From NCBI GenBank assembly GCA_001296005.1, contig LJHR01000023.1:1-64000 (forward strand): a stretch of 64,000 bases of DNA. Direction: 5' to 3'. The notes under the pieces were generated by a model. It was not told the origin of the DNA. It saw only the letters and a program-made list of their open reading frames with translations, and did not search any database. Both the position numbers and the translations under genes were made by a program. This stretch comes from an alpha proteobacterium AAP38 (GTDB taxonomy: Bacteria; Pseudomonadota; Alphaproteobacteria; Azospirillales; Azospirillaceae). Shown here one piece after another: positions 8,192-16,922 of this stretch (positions are counted from its first letter, which is position 1; every line of letters begins with the position of its first letter).

Positions 8192-8956
8192 ATGTTCTCT
8201 CGTCTTCGCCTTTCGGGTCCGGTTCTGGCGCTGAGCTTGGCCCTGTCCTGTACAACCGCTCTGCCCGTGTTCGCCGCCGACAAGCCGCTGGACAAGAATG
8301 CGGTTGAACAGATCGTCCGCGACTATCTTCTGACCCATCCGGAGATCCTGCTGGAGGCCATGGAGGCGCTGGAGAAGAAACAGCAGGCCGAGGGCGACAA
8401 GGCCGTTGCCGAGGCCTTGAAATCGAATCGGAAGGCGCTGGAACAGAATGCCATGTCGCCGGTGGGCGGCAATCCCAAGGGGGATGTCACCCTGGTCGAG
8501 TTCTTCGATTACAATTGCGGCTATTGCAAGCGCACCCACCCGGAGCGCAGCGCTGCCGTGAAGGGCGATGGCAAGGTCCGCGTCGTCTATAAGGAATTCC
8601 CTATCCTGGCGCCCTCCTCCAAGGAAGCCGCCAAGGCCGCCCTGGCCGCCAACCGCCAGGGCAAGTATGAGGCCTTCCATACCGCCCTGATGACCCATGA
8701 GGGCCGCCTGGACAGCGACGCCATCCGCGCCACGGCCAAGGATGTCGGGCTGGACCTGAAGAAGCTGGAACAGGATATGGGCGATCCCGCCATCGAGGCG
8801 GAGATCAAGGCCAATATGGAACTGGCCCAGAAGCTGGGCATCCGTGGCACGCCGGGCTTTGTGATCGGCGATACGGTGGTGCCGGGCGCCATCGAAACCG
8901 AACAGTTCATCGCCCTGTTCAACGCGACGCGTGCGGCCAAGAAGGCTGGGGGGTGA
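8192..8956 (+). CDS. DsbA-family thiol:disulfide oxidoreductase
   Basis: Exported thioredoxin-fold protein of 254 residues. A signal peptide covers about 1-29 (VLALSLALSCTTALPVFAA). An N-terminal helical stretch (about 35-85, with LEKKQQ) precedes the thioredoxin fold, an arrangement seen in Com1/BdbD-like alphaproteobacterial proteins. The active site is Cys109-Gly-Tyr-Cys112 in FFDYNCGYCKR, and the cis-Pro loop is GTPGFVIG near residues 225-232. It should act on disulfides in the periplasm. A strong terminator follows the stop codon. DsbA-like is certain; whether it is an oxidase or an isomerase is not. Confidence 0.9.
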   Translation: MFSRLRLSGPVLALSLALSCTTALPVFAADKPLDKNAVEQIVRDYLLTHPEILLEAMEALEKKQQAEGDKAVAEALKSNRKALEQNAMSPVGGNPKGDVTLVEFFDYNCGYCKRTHPERSAAVKGDGKVRVVYKEFPILAPSSKEAAKAALAANRQGKYEAFHTALMTHEGRLDSDAIRATAKDVGLDLKKLEQDMGDPAIEAEIKANMELAQKLGIRGTPGFVIGDTVVPGAIETEQFIALFNATRAAKKAGG

Positions 8957-8970
8957 AGCCACTTTTTACT

Positions 8971-9004
8971 GCCTCCCCGGCCTTCGCCGGGGAGGCGCGT
9001 TTTT
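8971..9004 (+). terminator. Rho-independent terminator after the DsbA-like gene
   Basis: A 10-base-pair G+C stem (GCCTCCCCGG with CCGGGGAGGC, 6-base loop) is followed by a run of T residues at 8999-9004, 15 bases after the stop codon. Confidence 0.8.
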
Positions 9005-9127
9005 GGCGGCAGCGGTGATGTGATAGCCCCGACAAACAGGCCCCATCGCTGTGGGGCTGAGCGGTCCGCAGTGGAGGCCGATTCCGGCGGTAGGATCAAC
9101 GGATCAACCGCCCGAAGGCCGCCTGCG

Positions 9128-10273
9128 ATGTGGAACCATGTCTGCCGTACCGCCCTGATCCTGACGGCGCTGGCCGTTCCCGCAGGCGCGTATGAAGCTT
9201 CCAGCCTGCCCTATCCGCCGGGCACCACGGTGACGGCGGCGGATGGTTATCTGTATGAGGCGTCCAAGCTGACCGAGGGTGTCTGGCTGTTCGCGTCGCC
9301 GGAACCGTTCCATGTCCAGCCCTATGGCAATGTCGTGGCCGTGGAGCAGGCGGACGGGTTCGTGCTGTTCGATAGCGGCGGAACGCCGGCGGGGGCGGCG
9401 CGCATCCTGGACATGCTGGCCAGCCTGTCGCCCAAGCCGGTCAAGGCCGTGATCGTCAGCCATTGGCATGGCGACCATATCAACGGGCTGCGCACCATTC
9501 AGCAGCGCTGGCCGCAGGTGCGGACCATCGCCACCAATGCCACCCGCCGCACCCTGACCGCCCCCAAGGTCGCGCGTTTCATGCCCACAGGGGATACCGC
9601 TTCCGATGGTGCGATTCGTCGCAATCTGGAGGGGGCGGTGGGCCATCTGCGCAGTCAGGCGGCCCGGACCGACCTGCCCGAGGCGGTGCGCGCGGGCAAT
9701 GCCCAGGCGGCCCGAGAGCTGCAACATTACGGTCAGGAACTGCTGGGCGGGGCCATGCTGGTGCCCGCCGAAGGGTTCGATGACAGGCTGCTGATCGATG
9801 ATCCGCAGCGCCCCGTCGAGCTGCGTTTCCTGGGGCGCGCCAATACGGATGGGGATGCCGTCGCCTGGCTGCCCAAACAGAAGATATTGGGGAGCGGTGA
9901 CATCGTGGTCTCTCCCATACCCTATGGTTTCGGGTCGTATCCCAAGGATTGGGAGGCCACGCTGGCAGCCCTGAAAGCCTTTGATTTCAAGATGCTGGTG
10001 CCAGGTCATGGCACGGTGATGAAGGACGCGACATATCTGGACCGGCTGTCCTCCCTGATCGCCGAGACGCGTGCCAAGGTGGCGCCGATGGTGGCGCAGG
10101 GGCTTTCATTGGACGATGTTCAAAAACAGATCGATCTTTCGGCGCAGGCGCAGATGTTCAGCGGCGGTGATGCCTTCCGGTCCCGCATCTTCGACCAATA
10201 TTGGCGCCAGCCATTTGTTGCCAGCGTCTTTAAAGAGGCCAAGGGCGATCCCATCATACAGGGGGGTGGTTGA
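9128..10273 (+). CDS. Exported MBL-fold metallo-hydrolase
   Basis: Metallo-beta-lactamase-fold protein of 381 residues with a short signal peptide (CRTALILTALAVPAGA). The zinc motif HWHGDH lies in IVSHWHGDHINGL near residue 113. The next ligand region reads GRANTDGD, with Asn where many family members have His, and GDIVV and PGHGTVM supply the remaining ligands. This arrangement matches a subfamily of secreted hydrolases of unknown substrate; nothing supports a beta-lactamase call. The ATG at 9128 was chosen because it starts the signal peptide; the frame is open upstream to 9020. It is flanked by terminators or gaps and seems to be a single-gene unit. Confidence 0.85.
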   Translation: MWNHVCRTALILTALAVPAGAYEASSLPYPPGTTVTAADGYLYEASKLTEGVWLFASPEPFHVQPYGNVVAVEQADGFVLFDSGGTPAGAARILDMLASLSPKPVKAVIVSHWHGDHINGLRTIQQRWPQVRTIATNATRRTLTAPKVARFMPTGDTASDGAIRRNLEGAVGHLRSQAARTDLPEAVRAGNAQAARELQHYGQELLGGAMLVPAEGFDDRLLIDDPQRPVELRFLGRANTDGDAVAWLPKQKILGSGDIVVSPIPYGFGSYPKDWEATLAALKAFDFKMLVPGHGTVMKDATYLDRLSSLIAETRAKVAPMVAQGLSLDDVQKQIDLSAQAQMFSGGDAFRSRIFDQYWRQPFVASVFKEAKGDPIIQGGG

Positions 10274-10369
10274 CTACCTTCCGTAACGTAATGTCGATCT
10301 CCATTGCCGATGCGGCCAGCCATGCTATAACCGCCCGGCTTTCGGCGAACATCACAAGGGACGGCCAAG

Positions 10370-10828
10370 TTGGCCCAACAGCCTTCGATCCTCATCCTGA
10401 ACGGGCCGAACCTGAACATGCTCGGCACCCGTGAACCCCAGATTTATGGGTCGGAGACGCTGGCCGATGTCGAGGCCCTGTGCCGTGCCGAGGGCGCGCG
10501 CCTGGACCTGGAGATCGATTTCCGCCAGTCGAACCATGAGGGCGAGCTTGTCACCTGGATCCAGCAGGCGCGCGGAACCCGTTCCGCCATCCTGCTGAAC
10601 GCCGGAGCCTATACCCACACCTCGGTCGCCATCCTGGATGCGTTGACGGCGGTTGAACTGCCGGTTATCGAGGTGCATCTAAGCAACATCTTCCGCCGCG
10701 AACCGTTCAGGCATCATTCGTATGTCTCGATGGCCGCGCGGGGGGTCATATGTGGCCTGGGTTCCCATGGCTATGTCCTGGCGCTGCAGGCGGCTGACCG
10801 CCTGATCCGTGCCACGGCCAAGCCCTGA
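10370..10828 (+). CDS. aroQ: Type II 3-dehydroquinate dehydratase
   Basis: Dodecameric-type dehydratase of 152 residues, the third step of the shikimate pathway (3-dehydroquinate to 3-dehydroshikimate). The hallmark [17 protein letters not shown] near residues 11-27 carries the catalytic tyrosine and arginine, and [18 protein letters not shown] near 101-118 carries the catalytic histidine. The start is a TTG at 10370 preceded by CAAGGGA; no in-frame ATG precedes the conserved motif. It lies 34 bases upstream of accB, an arrangement common in alphaproteobacteria, so the three genes aroQ-accB-accC are probably one operon. Confidence 0.95.
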   Translation: MAQQPSILILNGPNLNMLGTREPQIYGSETLADVEALCRAEGARLDLEIDFRQSNHEGELVTWIQQARGTRSAILLNAGAYTHTSVAILDALTAVELPVIEVHLSNIFRREPFRHHSYVSMAARGVICGLGSHGYVLALQAADRLIRATAKP

Positions 10829-10862
10829 AACCACCGGTCCCTTTCATAAGGTTGAGAACACC

Positions 10863-11333
10863 ATGTCGAGCTTCGATCTGGATGCCAAGTTCGTGCGCAC
10901 CATGGCCAAACTCCTGGAGGAGTCGGGCCTGACGGAAATGGAATATTCGGAAGGCGAGCGCCGCATCCGGCTGAGCCGCGCGGCACCGCCGGCCCCGATG
11001 GGCTATGCCCCGGCCTATGCGCCGGCCCCGGTGGCACCGGTTGCCGCCCCTGCCCCGGCTGCTGCGGCCCCCGCCGCCGCGGTTGCCCCGGCCCAGCATC
11101 CCGGTGCCGTGAAGTCGCCCATGGTCGGCACCGCCTACATGGCAGCCGACCCCAACTCCCCGCCCTTCGTGAAGGAAGGCGATACCGTCAAGGCCGGTCA
11201 GACCATCCTGATCATCGAAGCCATGAAGGTCATGAACCCGATCAAGGCCGCCAAGGGCGGCACCGTGACCCAGATCCTGGTCGCCAATGCCCAGCCGGTC
11301 GAATTCGGCCAGCCCCTGCTGATCATTGAGTGA
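10863..11333 (+). CDS. accB: Acetyl-CoA carboxylase biotin carboxyl carrier protein
   Basis: BCCP of 156 residues, the biotin-carrying subunit of acetyl-CoA carboxylase in fatty acid synthesis. An N-terminal helical domain (1-40) is followed by a flexible Ala/Pro linker (about 41-80) and the biotinyl domain (about 82-156). The biotinylated residue is Lys122 in EAMKVMN. The start ATG at 10863 begins the conserved N-terminus. It is 7 bases upstream of accC and presumably co-translated with it. Confidence 0.96.
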   Translation: MSSFDLDAKFVRTMAKLLEESGLTEMEYSEGERRIRLSRAAPPAPMGYAPAYAPAPVAPVAAPAPAAAAPAAAVAPAQHPGAVKSPMVGTAYMAADPNSPPFVKEGDTVKAGQTILIIEAMKVMNPIKAAKGGTVTQILVANAQPVEFGQPLLIIE

Positions 11334-11340
11334 TCGATCC

Positions 11341-12711
11341 ATGACGGCGAAATCCCAGGACGGGCTGTTCGAAAAAGTCTTGATCGCCAATCGCGGCGAA
11401 ATCGCGCTGCGCATCCACCGCGCCTGCCGCGAGATGGGGATCAAGACCGTGGCCGTGCATTCCACGGCCGATGCCGACGCCATGCATGTGCGTCTGGCCG
11501 ATGAAAGTGTCTGTATCGGCCCGCCGGCCGCCAAGGACAGCTATCTGAACATCCCGGCGATCCTGTCGGCGGCGACCATCACGGGCGCCGACGCCATTCA
11601 TCCCGGCATCGGTTTCATGGCCGAGAATGCCCAGTTCGCCGATATGGTGATCGAGCATGGCTTTGCCTGGATCGGCCCGACACCGGACCATATCCGCATC
11701 ATGGGCGATAAGGTCACCGCCAAGAAGACGGTGATCGCGCGCGGCCTGCCCTGCGTGCCCGGTTCCGACGGTCCGGTGGACAGTTTCGAAACGGCGGCGA
11801 ACGTTGCCGATCAGATCGGCTATCCGGTCCTGATCAAGGCCGCCGCCGGCGGTGGTGGCAAGGGCATGAAGGTCGCCTTCAGCCGGGAAGAGCTGAAGGA
11901 AGCCTATTCGCTGGCCCGTGGCGAAGCCCGCGCCGCGTTCGGCAATGACGAAGTGTACCTGGAAAAGTACCTCGCCAATCCGCGCCATATCGAGGTGCAG
12001 CTGCTGGGTGATCACCATGGCAATGTGGTGCATTTCGGCGAACGCGACTGCTCCGTCCAGCGCCGTCACCAGAAGGTGGTGGAAGAGGCCCCGTCGCCCG
12101 CGCTGAACGCCGAGGAACGGGAGAAGGTCGGCTCGCTGGCCGCGCGCACCGCCAAGCTTCTGGGCTATCGCGGCGTTGGCACCATGGAGTTCCTGTACGA
12201 GAATGGGCAGTTCTATTTCATCGAAATGAACACCCGTCTGCAGATCGAGCACACGATCACGGAGATGATCACGGGCGTCGATCTGGTGCGTGAACAGATC
12301 CGCGTCGCCACCGGCGCGCCGCTGGGCTATACGCAGCAGGATATTCGGTTCCACGGCCATTCCATCGAATGCCGTATCAATGCCGAACATCCCGAGACGT
12401 TCATGCCGTCGCCGGGCCAGATCAAGCAGTATCATGCGCCGGGCGGCCTGGGCGTGCGCGTCGACAGCGCGCTGTATGATGGTTATCGCGTACCGCCCTA
12501 TTACGACAGCATGATTGCCAAGCTGATCGTCCATGGCAACACGCGCAATGAATGCCTGATGCGCCTGCGCCGCGCGTTGGAGGAATTCGTCATCTCCGGT
12601 GTCGATACCTCCATCCCGCTGCATCAGAAGATCATCGCGGAGCCGGATTTCATCAACGGCGATTACGATATCAAGTGGATGGAAGCCTGGATGAAGCGTC
12701 AGCAGGGCTGA
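11341..12711 (+). CDS. accC: Acetyl-CoA carboxylase biotin carboxylase subunit
   Basis: ATP-grasp enzyme of 456 residues that carboxylates the biotin on AccB. Seen features are the N-terminal VLIANRGEIALRIHRAC, the glycine-rich ATP loop KAAAGGGGKGMK near residues 159-170, ERDCSVQRRHQKVVEEAPS near 233-251, and MNTRLQIEH near 296-304. Length is normal for the family. The ATG at 11341 is preferred; a TTG at 11326 in the same frame overlaps the end of accB. A strong terminator follows, ending the aroQ-accB-accC unit. Confidence 0.97.
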   Translation: MTAKSQDGLFEKVLIANRGEIALRIHRACREMGIKTVAVHSTADADAMHVRLADESVCIGPPAAKDSYLNIPAILSAATITGADAIHPGIGFMAENAQFADMVIEHGFAWIGPTPDHIRIMGDKVTAKKTVIARGLPCVPGSDGPVDSFETAANVADQIGYPVLIKAAAGGGGKGMKVAFSREELKEAYSLARGEARAAFGNDEVYLEKYLANPRHIEVQLLGDHHGNVVHFGERDCSVQRRHQKVVEEAPSPALNAEEREKVGSLAARTAKLLGYRGVGTMEFLYENGQFYFIEMNTRLQIEHTITEMITGVDLVREQIRVATGAPLGYTQQDIRFHGHSIECRINAEHPETFMPSPGQIKQYHAPGGLGVRVDSALYDGYRVPPYYDSMIAKLIVHGNTRNECLMRLRRALEEFVISGVDTSIPLHQKIIAEPDFINGDYDIKWMEAWMKRQQG

Positions 12712-12734
12712 GGTTTCGTTCGGTTCGAACAAAG

Positions 12735-12773
12735 AAAACCCCCGGTGGCCGGATTGGCCGCCGGGGGTTTTTG
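12735..12773 (+). terminator. Rho-independent terminator after accC
   Basis: A stem of AAAACCCCCGGTGGCC with GGCCGCCGGGGGTTTT, loop GGATT, is followed by further T residues. The A-rich 5' side lets it also serve the converging OsmC-like gene. Confidence 0.85.
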
Positions 12774-12786
12774 TTTGGGCGTGAGG

Positions 12787-13218
12787 TTACGCTAGGCTGG
12801 CCGACAGCTTGACCTCGGCGTTCAGGACCTTGGACACGGGGCACATGGCCTTGGCCTGGGCGGCCACTTCCTGGAACTTATCGGCGCTGATGCCGGGGAT
12901 TTTGGCGGTCAGGGTCAGTTCGACCGTGGCAATCTTCCAGCCGCCGCCATCGCTCTCCATGATCAGTACGGCGCCCGTCTTCAACTCATCCGGCGGGAAG
13001 CCGGCGGCGGTCAGCAGGAAGGACAGCTGCATGGAGAAACAGCCGGCATGGGCGGCGGCGATCAGTTCCTCCGGGTTCGTCCCCTTGCCATCACCAAAGC
13101 GCGCCACGAAGCTGTAGGGCACATTGGCCAAGGTCGCACTCTGCGTTGACAGCGTGCCGCTGCCATCCTTGCCGGTGCCATGCCAGACGGCATTGGCGGT
13201 ACGCTTGATCTGGGCCAT
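12787..13218 (-). CDS. OsmC/Ohr-family peroxiredoxin-like protein
   Basis: A 143-residue OsmC-family protein, a thiol peroxidase class that reduces organic hydroperoxides. The two conserved cysteines are in AAHAGCFSM near residue 60 and KAMCPVSKVLNA near residue 126, and the family motif NPEELIAAAHAGCF is intact. Length is normal for OsmC. The ATG at 13218 starts the usual MAQIKRTANAVW segment. It lies downstream of uvrB on the same strand with a gap of about 90 bases, so it could share readthrough but probably has its own promoter. Confidence 0.9.
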   Translation of the reverse strand: MAQIKRTANAVWHGTGKDGSGTLSTQSATLANVPYSFVARFGDGKGTNPEELIAAAHAGCFSMQLSFLLTAAGFPPDELKTGAVLIMESDGGGWKIATVELTLTAKIPGISADKFQEVAAQAKAMCPVSKVLNAEVKLSASLA

Positions 13219-13309
13219 CGCTGCGTCTCCATCGGGAAAAGTTGTATGATGGAAGCGTAACACCGGTTTGTGACGGGCGGCAGCGGGGTGTTGGGGATTT
13301 TTAGGGGTT

Positions 13310-15550
13310 TTAACGCCGCCGCTTTGTGTTCTTGCCCCCGAACTCGATACCGCCAACCTCCAGCCCGCCATCCTTGGTCTTGGCGGCGCCCTTGGTGCGG
13401 CCAGCCTTCTCCGGCTTGGCGCTGCTGCGCGGCTTCTCCCCCTGAGCCGAGGCGCGGATGGGGCTGGCGCCGGGGGCCAAGCCCAGGTCGATGGCTTCCA
13501 GGCGGCGGATTTCGTCGCGGATGCGGCCCGCCTCCTCGAACTCCAGATCGGCGGCGGCGGCGCGCATCTTCTTTTCCAACTCGGCGATGATGGTCTTGAT
13601 GTCCTTGCCGGCCAGACCGATGCCTTCCGCCGCACCCGTATCCACCTCCACCCGGTCGCCGCGCTCATAGACGCTGCCCAGGATGTCGGAGATGTTCTTC
13701 TTCACCGATTCCGGGGTGATGCCGTGGGCGGCGTTATATTCCAGCTGTTTGGCGCGGCGCCGCGCCGTTTCCTCAAGCGCCGCCTTCATGGAGTTGGTTT
13801 CGCGGTCGGCATAGAGGATGGCGCGGCCTTCGACGTTACGGGCCGCACGACCGATGGTCTGGATCAGGCTGGTGCGGCTGCGCAGATAGCCTTCCTTATC
13901 GGCATCCAGGATGGCAACAAGGCCGCATTCGGGAATGTCGAGGCCTTCGCGCAGCAGGTTGATGCCGATCAGCACATCGAACACGCCAAGACGCAGATCG
14001 CGGATAATTTCAATCCGTTCAAGGGTTTCGACGTCGGAGTGGATGTAGCGGACCTTGATCCCCGCCTCCATCATGTACTCCGTCAGCGCCTCTGCCATCT
14101 TCTTGGTCAGCGTGGTGACCAGGACGCGCAGGCCCTTGGCCGTCACCTCCCGCACCTCCGCCATCACGTCATCGACCTGGGTGTCGGTGGGACGGATGAT
14201 GACCTGCGGATCGACCAAACCCGTGGGGCGCACAACCTGCTCGGTGAAGACGCCGCCCGTCCGCTCCAACTCCCAATCACCGGGGGTGGCGGAGACGAAA
14301 ACGGTCTGCGGACGCATGGCGTCCCATTCCTCAAACTTCAGCGGGCGGTTATCGGCGCAGGATGGCAGGCGGAAACCGTAATCGGCCAGGACCGATTTGC
14401 GCACGAAGTCGCCCCGGTACATGCCGCCCACCTGTGGCACCATCACGTGGCTTTCATCGACGATCAGCAGGGCGTCTTCGGGCAGGTATTCAAACAGGGT
14501 CGGCGGCGGTTCGCCGGGATTGCGGCCCGACAGGTAGCGGGAATAGTTTTCGATGCCGGCGCAGGAGCCGGTGGCCACCATCATTTCGATATCAAAGGTC
14601 GTGCGCTGTTCCAGGCGCTGCGCCTCCAGCAGTTTTCCTTGTGGAACAAGCTCATCCAGCCGCAGCTTCAAGTCACGCTTGATCTGTTCCACGGCCTGGA
14701 ACAGGGTCGGTTTCGGCGTGACATAGTGGCTGTTGGCGTAGATGCGCACCTCCTTCATGGAGGCCAGCTTTTCGCCCGTCAGCGGGTCGATCTCGTTGAT
14801 CGCCTCCAGCTCATCCCCGAACAGCGACAGGCGCCAGGCGCGATCCTCTAGGTGGGCGGGGAACAGTTCGATCGTGTCGCCACGCACGCGGAAGGAGCCG
14901 CGCCCGAAGCCGGCATCGTTGCGGCGATATTGAAGTTCAACCAATCTCTGAAGAAAACCCTGCCGGTGCAGCATCTGCCCGACCTGCAACGGGATGGTCA
15001 TTTCCGAATAGGTTTCGACCGAGCCGATACCGTAGATGCAGGAAACCGAGGCCACGATGATGCAGTCCTGCCGTTCCAGCAGGGCGCGGGTGGCAGCGTG
15101 GCGCATGCGGTCGATCTGTTCGTTGATCGAGCTTTCCTTCTCGATATAGGTATCGGTCCGGGGCACATAGGCCTCGGGCTGATAATAATCGTAATAGGAA
15201 ACAAAATACTCTACGGCGTTGTTTGGAAAGAAACTTTTCATCTCGCCATAGAGCTGTGCTGCCAGCGTCTTATTGGGTGCCAGGATCAGGGTCGGGCGCT
15301 GCACCTTCTGGATGACATGGGCCATGGTGAAGGTCTTGCCTGAGCCGGTGACGCCCAGCAGGACCTGATCCTTCTCGCCCCGGATCAACCCATCGGTCAG
15401 TTCCACAATCGCGCGCGGCTGATCACCCGCCGGCGTGTATTCCGACACGACGGTCAACGGTTCGATGAACGGCCTCTCCTCCACCTTGATGCGCCAGGGC
15501 ATGGCGGCTTCGGGGACGAGGGCGGCGGCGGGGTCGGCGGTCTGGCTCAT
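13310..15550 (-). CDS. uvrB: Excinuclease ABC subunit B
   Basis: Helicase-like damage-verification subunit of nucleotide excision repair, 746 residues, somewhat longer than usual because of a basic Ser/Lys-rich C-terminal tail (about 690-746). Walker A is GVTGSGKT near residues 65-72, and the DNA-clamping beta-hairpin lies in the segment from [12 protein letters not shown] to IYGIG. Helicase motifs DESHVM and IGRAARN and a C-terminal UVR domain ([13 protein letters not shown]) are present. A near-match to the alphaproteobacterial LexA box lies 44 bases upstream of the start. Confidence 0.97.
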   Translation of the reverse strand: MSQTADPAAALVPEAAMPWRIKVEERPFIEPLTVVSEYTPAGDQPRAIVELTDGLIRGEKDQVLLGVTGSGKTFTMAHVIQKVQRPTLILAPNKTLAAQLYGEMKSFFPNNAVEYFVSYYDYYQPEAYVPRTDTYIEKESSINEQIDRMRHAATRALLERQDCIIVASVSCIYGIGSVETYSEMTIPLQVGQMLHRQGFLQRLVELQYRRNDAGFGRGSFRVRGDTIELFPAHLEDRAWRLSLFGDELEAINEIDPLTGEKLASMKEVRIYANSHYVTPKPTLFQAVEQIKRDLKLRLDELVPQGKLLEAQRLEQRTTFDIEMMVATGSCAGIENYSRYLSGRNPGEPPPTLFEYLPEDALLIVDESHVMVPQVGGMYRGDFVRKSVLADYGFRLPSCADNRPLKFEEWDAMRPQTVFVSATPGDWELERTGGVFTEQVVRPTGLVDPQVIIRPTDTQVDDVMAEVREVTAKGLRVLVTTLTKKMAEALTEYMMEAGIKVRYIHSDVETLERIEIIRDLRLGVFDVLIGINLLREGLDIPECGLVAILDADKEGYLRSRTSLIQTIGRAARNVEGRAILYADRETNSMKAALEETARRRAKQLEYNAAHGITPESVKKNISDILGSVYERGDRVEVDTGAAEGIGLAGKDIKTIIAELEKKMRAAAADLEFEEAGRIRDEIRRLEAIDLGLAPGASPIRASAQGEKPRSSAKPEKAGRTKGAAKTKDGGLEVGGIEFGGKNTKRRR

Positions 15551-15593
15551 GGCCGGTAATCTATGCCTGTCCGGGGCCGGCGAAAAGGGGTTT

Positions 15594-15608
15594 GATCTGT
15601 TTTTGTTC
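15594..15608. promoter_or_regulatory. Near-consensus LexA (SOS) box upstream of uvrB
   Basis: GATC-TGTTTTT-GTTC matches the alphaproteobacterial GTTC-N7-GTTC consensus with one mismatch in the first half-site. It is 44 bases upstream of the uvrB start, the expected place for SOS control. A perfect box lies near ssb at 34830. Confidence 0.45.
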
Positions 15609-15684
15609 CCTTTGAGCCTATGCAGCGTGGTGGTGGGCCCTAGAACATGGTTAACTGACCCGATGACAAGGGCGGGAGGTTAGG

Positions 15685-16032
15685 ATGGCGGCGGTTGGAC
15701 GGCAGGTGGCTGGCATTGTGGCCGGCATTATTCTGTGTATGGTCATCATCATGGCGGTTGAGAAGGCGGGGCACGCGCTGTTCAGCGGCGAGGCCTTGTT
15801 CGCCGCTCCGGTTGTCGCCTATCTGATTGCTGCAACGGTGGGCAGTTTCACTGCCATCAAGGTGGCAGGGGTACGGCTTTGGTGGTTACCCGGCATCATC
15901 GTCGCTGTGTTGGCAGCAGGTACGATCATGAACCTGACCATGATAGAGCATCCGGTTTGGTTCGCTCCCGCAGCCGCGATCGCCTTGATCGCCGGCTATG
16001 CCATCGCTTGGCGGCTCACGCGGGCGGTCTGA
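15685..16032 (+). CDS. Small integral membrane protein, unknown function
   Basis: A 115-residue protein made almost wholly of four hydrophobic segments (about 7-26, 41-60, 65-85 and 92-111) with short polar links. The ATG at 15685 follows a GGGAGG ribosome-binding site at 15674-15679. No family is recognised; the composition suggests a small inner-membrane protein. Its end overlaps the converging small gene at 16016-16279 by 17 bases. Confidence 0.7.
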   Translation: MAAVGRQVAGIVAGIILCMVIIMAVEKAGHALFSGEALFAAPVVAYLIAATVGSFTAIKVAGVRLWWLPGIIVAVLAAGTIMNLTMIEHPVWFAPAAAIALIAGYAIAWRLTRAV

Positions 16033-16279
16033 AACCGGGGGATTCCAATAATTGCCGCCCATTCCAGGGGCTGAGCATCAGGTGGAAATCGTCGCCCACA
16101 TCATCAAGATGGTCGATCAGCAACTGGGCGGCGCGTAAATCCAGCTCCGTCTCCAGCGACAGGGCCATGCGGTCAAGGTCCGGCCGTCGCACGCGCAACT
16201 GATTGATCAATCGGACCAACCGCACCAGGGCGGCGGCCAGATCATCAGACAGGCAATGCAGATCGGGATAGGGCAGCAT
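16016..16279 (-). CDS. Hypothetical 87-residue protein
   Basis: A short open frame starting MLPYPDLHCLSDDLAAALVR, predicted mainly helical, with leucine-rich stretches and a regular acidic/hydrophobic pattern (about 10-60). It fills an otherwise empty interval and converges on the membrane protein gene, their 3' ends overlapping by 17 bases. No family is recognised, and in such G+C-rich DNA a short frame can arise by chance, so confidence is moderate. Confidence 0.5.
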   Translation of the reverse strand: MLPYPDLHCLSDDLAAALVRLVRLINQLRVRRPDLDRMALSLETELDLRAAQLLIDHLDDVGDDFHLMLSPWNGRQLLESPGFRPPA

Positions 16280-16466
16280 GGGGCGGATTAAGGGAGCATG
16301 GTACGGGGCGGTGTTCAGCGACTATGCGCCCGAAATTGTTAACAAGTTGCCTGTTCATCTAGGTAGGTCCATGTAAATTCACTGGACCTGCTGCCCATCC
16401 CGCCTATAACGATTGGGTGGTATACGGCTGGCAGGGGGCCGGTCAGGTTTGGGGAGAGTGACGCTC

Positions 16467-16922
16467 GTGTCTCAGGCGCTTCAAACGGTTGCCCAGCTGG
16501 CGCGTGCAGCGGAGAAGGGTTTGCCCATCGGTCCGGGTGCGGTGCGCATGGACGATGCGGGCGATTTAAGCGTCACCAGCCCCACCACGGCCTCACGCCA
16601 TCATTTCTTTCTGGACGGGCTGATGTTCCATGTCAGCCTGACACCGGATGATGAAGGCACCTTGCTGCAGATCTGGGCTGAGGTGGGGTACATGCCCTTC
16701 ACCATCGAATCGCCCGAAAAGCGCATGCGCCTGTCCAAGGTGATGCGCGCCGCCGGCCACCTGCAGAACGCCCGGTTCGTGGTGGATAACAAGCAGATGA
16801 TCATGGTGCTGGGTCAGGCCCGCGTGGACGGCCACGTCACCTTGCCCGACTTCATGTATGAGATCCTGCAATTCGTGCAGGATGCACGGCCCTATTTGAA
16901 GGTGCTGGGCCAGTATCTGTGA
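16467..16922 (+). CDS. Hypothetical protein, about 151 residues
   Basis: A soluble protein with no signal peptide or membrane segment. Its pattern (PTTASRHHFFLDGLMFHVSL, then an alpha/beta C-terminal half rich in hydrophobic strands) does not match a family I can name. The GTG at 16467 is preferred because GGGGAGAG lies 8 bases before it; the frame is open back to 16413. The stop codon abuts the converging MoeA/MobA-like gene. Codon use resembles the neighbours, so it is probably a real core gene. Confidence 0.7.
   Translation: MSQALQTVAQLARAAEKGLPIGPGAVRMDDAGDLSVTSPTTASRHHFFLDGLMFHVSLTPDDEGTLLQIWAEVGYMPFTIESPEKRMRLSKVMRAAGHLQNARFVVDNKQMIMVLGQARVDGHVTLPDFMYEILQFVQDARPYLKVLGQYL

Noticed and set aside
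11326-11340. TTG start for accC at 11326
   Set aside because: It overlaps the accB coding end, while the ATG at 11341 is well placed and gives the conserved family start.
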